The notes below the pieces were generated by a model, which did not search any database, had not been told where the DNA came from, and saw only the letters and a list, made by a program, of their open reading frames with translations. A stretch of 37,221 nucleotides of DNA from a virus. This document shows, piece after piece, positions 31,144 to 37,221 of the stretch; position 1 is the first letter of the stretch; every line of letters begins with the position of its first letter. The translations under genes were made by a program, and so were the position numbers. Location of the stretch: positions 1 to 37,221 of IMG/VR virus record IMGVR_UViG_2162886007_000037. One strand, 5' to 3'.

Positions 31144-34100
31144 ATGGCAGTACCAGAACAAACGCCATATATAGAATATATAGCAAATGGGGTTACCACA
31201 ACTTTTGGGCTGGGTTATGAATGTGATAATCCAGAAGAACTAATAGTTACCAAAGATGGACATGAGCCGCTTGTAGGTAGTTGGAGCTTGGTTAGTAACA
31301 GTGTAGTTTTTAATGAAGCACCCAGCATTAATACTAAGATAGTTATTGAAAGAAGCACGAAGTTAAATCGCGTTACTGACTATCAAAGTTATGACAATTC
31401 ATTTAGACCAGGCCCTGTTAATTCTGATTTCGATAGAATTATTTTTATGATTCAGGAAATCTCTGCTCGATTAATTCGGGAGATTAATGGACGAGAACTT
31501 AGTGATTCAGAATTAACCCAGTTTGTTAAAGACTATGTAGAGTCTATTTTATCAATCAATAATCCTGAGGCCATTACTCTAGTACTTGCTGATATTGTTC
31601 AAACCACTATTGATGGAAACACTCAGACTCAGCAAGAGTTTAATGAATATATTCTTGAATATATTAATATTAAATACCCAAGTATTACTGAATTTATTGA
31701 ACAAATTCAGGATGCTTTTGACACTTTTAAAGATGATACTTTAGCCACAGTAAATGCAGCAATTGAAGCTATTCCGCCCGCAGTCGATGCAGCAGTAGCA
31801 AACGCTGGCAATATGATTGGTGCCGCTAACAAGGCAGCTTTAGATTTAATTACTGATAAGCCAGTAGGTCAAAATGCAATGCTTGATAACGGTGATATTT
31901 ACCGTTGGAATGGCACATCTTGGGTTTTTACTGGACTTAACTATCTAAACGCATCATTAGAAGAACGTCGAACCGTAGAATCCAATCGTCCGCAAAACCC
32001 TAACAAGCTTGATTTTAAGCAAGTGACATTTTTAACAGCACCAACTGTTCTTGTTGGTACTGCTACATATCCATATAGGAACGGGCTAAAGCAATTAAAG
32101 CTTGTCAGTGCATCAACCGGTTCGCCTATTACTGTCTATTGGGAATTTCCAGTATCTCAATTCACCCGAGATTTCTCTGGTTCCATCACTGTTGAAGGCT
32201 TAACAAGTGGTTCAAACGGTGTGGTTGGAATTGAACAGCGAAATGATGCTGGTTCTTTAATTTCTTCACATTATGCAGCTACAGGTATTACAGCAGCAGT
32301 CACAAAACAAACCTACAAAGTGAATGTGCCAAGCGTGACAGCTGGAGCCACAAAGATTCGCTTAATCGTGAACATGCTCACAACTGGAACACGTGAAATG
32401 TACGTTCACAGCCCATTCATTGCAGATGGAGCAAACGCAGAGTTTATTTCGCCCCGAGATACGAGGAATGAAAACTTGTTATTGGCATCTTTTATTAAAA
32501 CCATTGGGAAAAATCAATTTAACAAAGCATTAGCAGAAGATGCCAAATTAATTAGCTTTCAGACTGGTGCAACAGTAACTTTTGCAAATGGTATCGCATT
32601 TGGAAAACAGGCAGTACAGGCGGGAGGAACATATACTTTCTGGATGCCTTTAAGTACATCATTTGCATTCAAGCGAATCATTTATACATATGATAAGAAT
32701 GGCGCTTTCTTGGGCATGGACGCTGCACAGGGTTCGGCTGGCGAAATAGTAAACCCAAACCCACCAACCGGCATTACATACGCAGATAGTGACAAGACGG
32801 TGACTTTCACAATCCCCGATAACTCTACTATTGCTTTCATCTCAATGATGATTGTTTATGCAGCTCATACCACAACGGATTTTAATAACTTAGTAAATGG
32901 TATGCAGCTTGAGTTGGGTTTTAAACGCACTGATTATGCTGCTTATGACCCAAACGGCCAAGAAATGCTTTGGTTAAAACCATCAGCATTGATTGACACG
33001 CCAGATAATGGTGGCGGCACAACTGTTGTCACTGCAGGGAATACATTTACACTCTACATCGATGGCACTTATGCATATATCCGCACACCTTTCAGCGATA
33101 CAGTTGATATGGTTCAACTTGTGCAATATGGAACTACTACAAAGTGGAATAACAATGTAATTAACCCATATCAGATTAAAACCATACCTAAGTCTACCGC
33201 TAAAGAAAACTTAGTTACTGCATATAATGCAGGAACTTTGGTTGTGAATCATGGTGATGATGCAGCACCGATGAATTACAACGGTACATACATTGGAGCA
33301 AACCATGGTGCTTTCATTGTTCATGAAATCACACAAACAGGTCACGGAAAAGGTTATGTTGATGTAGGCTCGAAGTGGTCAAATGGTACACGAGAATATA
33401 CTTTAGTTCGCATTGTTGACGCGAATAAACTGTGGTTTGTTTCTGACAATACTGGTACTTCTGCACAGTGGGTGTACAACAATACCTTATTGACTGGTAA
33501 TACTTTAACTCATGTTAGTGGTGCAACTAATACTGCTAGTATTGCAGTTGCTAGTGATGCAATTACTCAGTTATATACTGCGATTAACAATCATATTAAA
33601 AAGATTGTTGTTGACGGCTATAAGACAATTACAACTTCTGGCTTTTATGATGTCGAAAGTGTCGAGTTTATTGACACATACAATATTATGAATGTGCCAG
33701 CGATTATTAGTTATCTTCAAGCTCATGTCGGCACAGCAACAGAACAAGAGCTTAGTGTTCCTGCAATTGACTACGATGTGAATGTGCAAGTTAGCTATAA
33801 GTATGTGCAAAATGGCGCCTTAACTATTAATACTCAATTTCAGAAGAAATCGAATATTAATTTTAACTTCGCTGGTTTAACTCAAGCTTTGCCGCTCAAC
33901 TACACAGGTAAGACACTACTTTACTATGTGCCAAAAATGAACCCTGTAACTGTGGGTTCAAACACATACAACCTGAGTAATGTAGTTGATGTAACAGCCG
34001 TTACTGATGTTATTAGCATGCTCAAGGCAAGCTGGTTATATGAAACAAACCCACCTGACCGAATGGCCCAGATTGTCAAAAACGGTGCAACTAAAGAGTT

Positions 34101-34521
34101 TGGCCATGTAGTTGGCTATAGCTTAAGCCGTGGTGCAACGCAATCAAGTATTCGAGCAAATACCACAGATGCAGGTTTCTTTAATGGACCAACTCGTAAG
34201 ATGTACCCAAAGGCATTGGTTGCCAATCTAAATACTGTAGTGAATACTATTACTTATCGCTCTTTGTTCAATCCGAACCTTTTGCCTGAGTCGACTGTTT
34301 TCACTTGGTATGAAGATAACGGTTCGATCTATGTCGTGTTAGATATCCATCAAAATGCATCAATGCTTAAACTGCCTTTGCCTTCGATGTTTAACGGTAA
34401 ATCAGCTACAGTTGTTGATGATAACGATAACTTTACTTTGTACAGCGAAATAGTCAGTGACGGTGGCTTGCTCTGTTCTGTTGTAAACGGCTATGCCCAA
34501 GCAACGATCAAACTAAGCTAA
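31144..34521 (+). CDS. Tail fibre/spike protein with a T7-fibre-type N-terminus
   Basis: This is a 1125-residue protein. Residues 1-110 (QTPYIEYIANGVTTTFGLGYECDNPEELIV, RVTDYQSYDNSFRPGPVNSDFDRIIFMIQEI) are the conserved particle-binding domain shared by T7-like fibres and many Acinetobacter phage tailspikes. A helical linker (about 120-230) follows, then a beta-rich carbohydrate-binding-like part (about 285-420), and a long variable distal region (about 640-1125). No polysaccharide-lyase or SGNH motif is evident, so the distal part may bind a receptor or be a divergent depolymerase. AGGGG precedes the start. Confidence 0.87.
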   Translation: MAVPEQTPYIEYIANGVTTTFGLGYECDNPEELIVTKDGHEPLVGSWSLVSNSVVFNEAPSINTKIVIERSTKLNRVTDYQSYDNSFRPGPVNSDFDRIIFMIQEISARLIREINGRELSDSELTQFVKDYVESILSINNPEAITLVLADIVQTTIDGNTQTQQEFNEYILEYINIKYPSITEFIEQIQDAFDTFKDDTLATVNAAIEAIPPAVDAAVANAGNMIGAANKAALDLITDKPVGQNAMLDNGDIYRWNGTSWVFTGLNYLNASLEERRTVESNRPQNPNKLDFKQVTFLTAPTVLVGTATYPYRNGLKQLKLVSASTGSPITVYWEFPVSQFTRDFSGSITVEGLTSGSNGVVGIEQRNDAGSLISSHYAATGITAAVTKQTYKVNVPSVTAGATKIRLIVNMLTTGTREMYVHSPFIADGANAEFISPRDTRNENLLLASFIKTIGKNQFNKALAEDAKLISFQTGATVTFANGIAFGKQAVQAGGTYTFWMPLSTSFAFKRIIYTYDKNGAFLGMDAAQGSAGEIVNPNPPTGITYADSDKTVTFTIPDNSTIAFISMMIVYAAHTTTDFNNLVNGMQLELGFKRTDYAAYDPNGQEMLWLKPSALIDTPDNGGGTTVVTAGNTFTLYIDGTYAYIRTPFSDTVDMVQLVQYGTTTKWNNNVINPYQIKTIPKSTAKENLVTAYNAGTLVVNHGDDAAPMNYNGTYIGANHGAFIVHEITQTGHGKGYVDVGSKWSNGTREYTLVRIVDANKLWFVSDNTGTSAQWVYNNTLLTGNTLTHVSGATNTASIAVASDAITQLYTAINNHIKKIVVDGYKTITTSGFYDVESVEFIDTYNIMNVPAIISYLQAHVGTATEQELSVPAIDYDVNVQVSYKYVQNGALTINTQFQKKSNINFNFAGLTQALPLNYTGKTLLYYVPKMNPVTVGSNTYNLSNVVDVTAVTDVISMLKASWLYETNPPDRMAQIVKNGATKEFGHVVGYSLSRGATQSSIRANTTDAGFFNGPTRKMYPKALVANLNTVVNTITYRSLFNPNLLPESTVFTWYEDNGSIYVVLDIHQNASMLKLPLPSMFNGKSATVVDDNDNFTLYSEIVSDGGLLCSVVNGYAQATIKLS

Positions 34522-34524
34522 TCA

Positions 34525-34573
34525 CACAATCAATCTTTATAAGCCCTAGTTTTTAATAGCTTAGGGCTTTTTT
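34525..34573 (+). terminator. Terminator after the fibre gene (degenerate copy 5 of the leader-hairpin)
   Basis: A CA-rich stretch (ACACAATCAATC) precedes AAGCCCTA (34551-34558) pairing with TAGGGCTT (34562-34569 region) and six T, ending TTTTTTATT instead of TTTTTTATG. The holin start lies 23 bases further on. Confidence 0.78.
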
Positions 34574-34596
34574 ATTACTATTAAATTGAGAATGCT

Positions 34597-34974
34597 ATGC
34601 AAGAGAACGCGATTCCATGGGTGTTAAAGATTTTTCCAGCTGTTATTGGGGCAATATTGGCACTTGTGTTAAGTGGTGATATTGATAAGAATGGTAAAAT
34701 TCAAGTTTCAGCAAGTGTTATTACCAAATTTGTATGTAGTGTGACTGTTAGCTTATATGGTGGTTCAGCTTTTATAGAGCACTACGGATATCTAACAACA
34801 TCAACTATGTTTCAAGGATTTATCATGTTGATGTTCGCTGTATTTGGTTTGCTTTTTATTGGCATTGCATACCAGTCAGTTGCATTGCTAAAAGGCAAGT
34901 CAATGGCAGAAGTTATTGCCGAAGTGAAATCCGCATTTGTCTCAATTATAAGTGGCAAGGGTGGTGATCAATGA
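34597..34974 (+). CDS. Holin
   Basis: This 125-residue protein has three hydrophobic helices (about 8-26, 40-58 and 70-92) and a charged C-terminal tail (KGKSMAEVIAEVKSAF), the class I holin outline. It sits directly before the lysozyme and overlaps it by 4 bases. Holins form the timed membrane hole that releases endolysin. Only a weak ribosome site (GAG) precedes the ATG, consistent with low early translation. Confidence 0.85.
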   Translation: MQENAIPWVLKIFPAVIGAILALVLSGDIDKNGKIQVSASVITKFVCSVTVSLYGGSAFIEHYGYLTTSTMFQGFIMLMFAVFGLLFIGIAYQSVALLKGKSMAEVIAEVKSAFVSIISGKGGDQ

Positions 34975-35414
34975 AGATCAGTAATGTTGGAATCAATCTA
35001 ATCTCAAGCTTTGAAGACACAAAACTCAAAGCTTATGACGATGGTGTTGGAGTCTGGACAATTGGCATTGGCACCACAGTTTATCCAAATGGCGTGAATG
35101 TCAAAAAAGGTGATACTTGCACACTAGAGCAAGCCAAGGCTTACTTTAAACATGACTTAGCCAAGTTTGAAAAGGCAGTGAATGACTCTGTCAAAGTAAC
35201 ATTAACTCAAAATCAATTTGATGCTTTAGTATCACTGGCTTACAACATTGGATCTAGTGCATTTAAAAGTTCGACGTTGCTTAAAAAATTAAATAAACGT
35301 GACTATCAAGGTGCTGCTGATCAATTCCCATTATGGAATAAAGCAAATGGTAAGATCCTTAACGGCTTAACCCGTCGTCGTACTTCTGAACGAGCACTCT
35401 TTTTAAAGAAGTAA
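34971..35414 (+). CDS. Endolysin, GH24 (T4 lysozyme-type) muramidase
   Basis: The 147-residue enzyme has the T4-lysozyme catalytic triad at its exact spacing: Glu15 (SFEDTKLKAYDD), Asp24 and Thr30 (GVWTIGIGTT). Conserved QFDALVSLAYNIGSSAF and LTRRRTSERALF follow near the end. It hydrolyses the glycan bond in peptidoglycan. There is no signal-arrest helix at the N-terminus, so export depends on the holin encoded just before it. Confidence 0.95.
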   Translation: MKISNVGINLISSFEDTKLKAYDDGVGVWTIGIGTTVYPNGVNVKKGDTCTLEQAKAYFKHDLAKFEKAVNDSVKVTLTQNQFDALVSLAYNIGSSAFKSSTLLKKLNKRDYQGAADQFPLWNKANGKILNGLTRRRTSERALFLKK

Positions 35415-35419
35415 CTTAT

Positions 35420-35539
35420 ATGTGTAAACGTACTAAAGTTGCATCGATCATCACAATGCTGTGCTTAATCTTCTCAGGTTGCACAGCTCACACAATTAAT
35501 AGTAATGTGAACGTCTCTATTTGTGTGAGAGCGCTTTAA
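35420..35539 (+). CDS. Tiny lipoprotein of the lysis cassette (outer-spanin candidate)
   Basis: The 39-residue product starts MCKRTKVASIITMLCLIFSGC, a lipoprotein signal with lipidation at Cys21, leaving an 18-residue mature peptide. Small Rz1-like lipoproteins act as outer-membrane spanins, and a position right after the lysozyme fits. The mature part is much shorter than a usual spanin and no inner-membrane partner is seen. The stop overlaps the next start (TAATG at 35537-35541). Confidence 0.62.
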   Translation: MCKRTKVASIITMLCLIFSGCTAHTINSNVNVSICVRAL

Positions 35540-35733
35540 TGTCTACACAACTAATTAAGATCTTTAAAAATGGAAGCACCAACTTTGTGGATCTACCAGC
35601 CGAGCTAGATAAGAATGGTGAGGTCACAAAAATTTATGACTACAATAGGAATGAATTAAAAATTAATTTCTTGCGTAATGAAGTTTACTATAAAGGCATC
35701 TGGTGCCAGTTTCAGAAGAAACAAGGCGGTTAA
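35539..35733 (+). CDS. Small hypothetical protein at the end of the late operon
   Basis: This 64-residue protein (MSTQLIKIFKNGSTNFVDLPAELDKNGEVTKIYDY ...) starts at ATG 35539, which shares a base with the lipoprotein stop; a TTG 18 bases upstream in the same frame is unlikely. Beta-rich with no membrane segment or signal. Its stop codon lies in a palindrome shared with the stop of the convergent integrase gene. Function unknown. Confidence 0.58.
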   Translation: MSTQLIKIFKNGSTNFVDLPAELDKNGEVTKIYDYNRNELKINFLRNEVYYKGIWCQFQKKQGG

Positions 35734-35739
35734 ACCGCC
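35725..35739. terminator. Palindrome carrying the stop codons of both convergent genes
   Basis: GGCGGTT-A-AACCGCC is an inverted repeat with 7-bp arms. The plus-strand stop is 35731-35733 and the minus-strand stop 35732-35730. It may act as a bidirectional terminator, but the loop is too tight and no U-run follows on either strand, so this is weak. Confidence 0.4.
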
Positions 35740-36926
35740 CAACTATCAACAATATCTGCCCAGTCCTGTAGCATTTTTCGTCTGCTTTCTAGGTATTTTG
35801 CATGGTTATATGTAGCTCTAGTTTTATTTCCATCTGCATGTGCCAATTGCTTTTCAATCCACTTGTCGTCGTAATCCTTTTCATTTAGTAGGGTAGATGC
35901 AGTGGCACGGAAATCATGAGCAGTAACATCAGATAATCCAATGTAGTCAAGCATTTTGTTCAGGGTAGTAGCTGAAAGCATTCCATCTTGATAAATCGCT
36001 GGAAACACATATTCACGATTACCAACTATCTTGCGTTGCTCTTGAAGAATATTGAAAACCTGGTCAGACATTGGAACGATGTGAATGCGCTTCTTTTTCA
36101 TCATCTCTTTTGGGAATGTGATTGTTCTTGCTTCAAAATCTACATATTCCCACTTCATGCGACGGATCTCGATAGTCCTAAGCATAGAGTAGAGCATTAC
36201 TAACCCAGCATTTTTAACTGTAGTAGATCCACCGTAGTTGTTTAGCTTATTTCGAAGTTGTACAGCCTCATGTTTTTCCATTGGCCTTGCGTGTTCTATT
36301 TCTGGGCGCTCAACTACATTTTTAACTGCATAAGTAGGATCATAATCAGCTCTAAGTGTGGCGATTGCATAACGCATTACACCGCCAATAAATGTACGAT
36401 TTTGGATTGCAGAAACTTCGCCGGTACCATGGTTTTTTTGACGCTTAACTCGTGCAATTGTTTTTTTCATAATTGTTAAAACATCTGCTGAGGTAACCTC
36501 TTTAATATCCTTATCTCCAATAACTTTTAAAATATCTTTATCAAGAGCTCTCTGAAAAGCTTCTTGATATCGCTCTGATCGATTATTTAATTTTTCTTTT
36601 TTATATTCAGCGGCAACATCTTTAAATAGGACCCTATTGTCATACTCATCATGTTTGGCTTTTTTCTGATTTTCCTTTTCTTCGACTGGATTTATACCAC
36701 TCGCTACTAATGATTTAGCTTCATCTCTTTTTGTACGAGCTTCAGCTAAGCCAACAATAGGGTACTCGCCCAAACTCATCATTTGAGTTTTTTTAAGCCA
36801 CTGAAAACGATAGCGCCAATACTTCTTACCATTGGGTTTAATTTCAACACATAAGCCGTCGGAATCACCAATTCGATAAAGCTTTTCTTTTGGTTTTGCA
36901 CTTCTGATTTTTGAGTCACTTAACAT
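35730..36926 (-). CDS. Tyrosine integrase, P4/DUF4102 type
   Basis: The 398-residue recombinase (from ATG 36926) has the DUF4102-type N-terminus (SDSKIRSAKPKEKLYRIGDSDGL, about 3-24, and GEYPIVGLAEAR). Its catalytic set is Arg250 in LRTIEIRR, His337-Arg340 in HDFRATAST, His363 in LAHADG and Tyr373 in RATYNHAKYL. It joins attP to the trpG start region and, with a directionality factor, excises the prophage. ATG 36926 is chosen because family members begin near MxxSDSKIRxAKP; a TTG 54 bases upstream is in frame. Confidence 0.95.
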   Translation of the reverse strand: MLSDSKIRSAKPKEKLYRIGDSDGLCVEIKPNGKKYWRYRFQWLKKTQMMSLGEYPIVGLAEARTKRDEAKSLVASGINPVEEKENQKKAKHDEYDNRVLFKDVAAEYKKEKLNNRSERYQEAFQRALDKDILKVIGDKDIKEVTSADVLTIMKKTIARVKRQKNHGTGEVSAIQNRTFIGGVMRYAIATLRADYDPTYAVKNVVERPEIEHARPMEKHEAVQLRNKLNNYGGSTTVKNAGLVMLYSMLRTIEIRRMKWEYVDFEARTITFPKEMMKKKRIHIVPMSDQVFNILQEQRKIVGNREYVFPAIYQDGMLSATTLNKMLDYIGLSDVTAHDFRATASTLLNEKDYDDKWIEKQLAHADGNKTRATYNHAKYLESRRKMLQDWADIVDSWAV

Positions 36927-36959
36927 GAAATCTTGAGTATCCGATTTGATTTTTGAGGC

Positions 36960-36985
36960 GGTACTCAAAATGATACTCAAGATTG
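36960..36985 (+). repeat. Second copy of the att-internal GRTACTCAA double motif
   Basis: GGTACTCAA (36960-36968) and GATACTCAAGATTG (36972-36985) are spaced as in the att repeat (169-194 and 37168-37193), where GATACTCAA and GGTACTCAAGATTG are also 12 bp apart; 22 of 26 positions match. An inverted copy, AATCTTGAGTATC, lies at 36929-36941. Likely integrase binding sites. Confidence 0.6.
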
Positions 36986-36990
36986 GTGAT

Positions 36991-37091
36991 TTTGCATAGT
37001 TTGCCTAGATTTGCTTAGATTTGTATTTTTGATATTTTTCAATAATTTGAGGATTTTAAAATTTTGCTAGATTTTTTTAGATTTGCTCAAT
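36991..37091 (+). repeat. Two clusters of 10-bp phased repeats in the integrase arm
   Basis: The unit TTTGCYTAGA occurs in tandem at 36991-37019 (TTTGCATAG, TTTGCCTAGA, TTTGCTTAGA) and again at 37062-37091 (TTTTGCTAGA, TTTTTTTAGA, TTTGCTCAAT). A 10-bp period puts all copies on one face of the helix, and the 42-base AT-rich gap between clusters could be bent. They are probably arm sites for integrase or an accessory protein. Confidence 0.6.
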
Positions 37092-37116
37092 GACTCTTTT
37101 CGATCATTAGAAGCAT
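37087..37116 (-). pseudogene. Remnant trpG start at attR (9-codon decoy)
   Basis: The att copy at the right end keeps the trpG start codon (37116-37114). Phage sequence replaces the rest, giving ATG followed by eight codons (MLLMIEKSH) and TGA at 37089-37087. It is a leftover of the split gene rather than a functional one, but it sits ahead of int in the same direction. Confidence 0.7.
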
Positions 37117-37221
37117 TTTAGATTCAACTCACTAATAAATAAGGGGATTTTATTTTGGGGTGGTTTTGATACTCAATTTGGTACTCAAGATTGAGAAAGT
37201 ACCTATGTCATTGTATAAAAT
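37100..37221. repeat. attR: right copy of the attachment-site direct repeat
   Basis: It matches 101-222 with one difference and reaches the last base of the window, so its true end may lie further right. It contains the trpG start codon and the candidate trpG promoter (TTGAGT and TAAAAT on the minus strand), now pointing at int. Confidence 0.9.

Larger units (their letters stand above)
101..37221. mobile_element. Integrated temperate podophage (prophage)
   Basis: The segment is bounded by direct repeats (101-222 and 37100-37221). It carries integrase, CI-type repressor, recombination, replication, T7-like head/tail, terminase and lysis genes in an uninterrupted layout with no transposase or visible frameshift. 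About 37 kb, with all essential modules present, suggests an intact and possibly inducible prophage. The virion genes resemble T7/BPP-1-type podophages (connector portal, tail tubes A/B, internal core proteins); the control genes are lambda-like. Confidence 0.93.

Noticed and set aside
16464-34521. Diversity-generating retroelement, as in BPP-1
   Set aside because: The particle genes recall BPP-1, but there is no reverse transcriptase gene and no template/variable repeat pair near the fibre.
36927-36980. Longer integrase starting at TTG 36980
   Set aside because: The extra 18 residues are encoded by the GRTACTCAA repeat DNA. The family N-terminus fits ATG 36926.
1-37221. tRNA gene as the attachment site
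   Set aside because: The att repeat contains the trpG start and no cloverleaf; no tRNA was recognised elsewhere in the window.

Overview
The window is an essentially complete temperate podophage (prophage) integrated at the start of a bacterial trpG gene. The first 117 bases encode, on the minus strand, the N-terminus of an anthranilate synthase glutaminase ([14 protein letters not shown]...). This flank, the AT-rich composition and the phage gene types suggest Acinetobacter or a close relative; that is recognition from memory, not a database match. A direct repeat of at least 122 bp (101-222 and 37100-37221, one mismatch) bounds the element as attL and attR. It covers the first 17 bases of trpG plus its upstream region. 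The window stops at the end of the right copy, so its full length is not visible.

Left arm (232-5395, all minus): a tightly packed early operon read from PL towards attL. It holds five small genes of unknown function, a long coiled-coil protein, a RecT/Redbeta-type annealing protein, a YqaJ/lambda-exonuclease-type nuclease, two unknowns, and a small putative DNA-binding protein beside attL (excisionase candidate). Control region (5401-6460): a LexA/CI-type repressor gene flanked by two operator clusters sharing the same 14-bp palindromes (ATAGAATATTCTAT, ATAGAAATTTCTAT), with recognisable PL, PRM and PR promoters.

Right early operon (6470-12173, plus): a Cro/YdaS-like protein, a ribbon-helix-helix protein in the cII position, an HNH nuclease, an O-like initiator gene carrying internal iterons (probable origin), a DnaC-like helicase loader, a C5 cytosine methyltransferase, two small HTH-like proteins, a RusA-like resolvase, a possible late regulator and two small proteins with hydrophobic segments.

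Late region (12251-35733, plus): a T7-type virion module. It has a head-tail connector/portal, a Bbp19-like membrane protein, scaffold, capsid, tail tube A and B, a GNAT and a cupin-like protein, three internal/ejection proteins (one with a lytic transglycosylase plus a DdrB-like ParB domain), a lipoprotein, terminase subunits, a tail fibre, holin, GH24 lysozyme, a tiny lipoprotein and a short unknown gene. There is no phage RNA polymerase or DNA polymerase: T7-like particle genes sit under lambda-like control and replication.

Right end: a P4-type tyrosine integrase on the minus strand beside attR, with two clusters of 10-bp phased repeats and a duplicated GRTACTCAA element between int and att. 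The most unusual recurring pattern is a CA-rich leader, then a terminator-like hairpin whose U-run runs directly into a start codon (TTTTTTATG). It occurs before four late genes, with a fifth degenerate copy before the holin.
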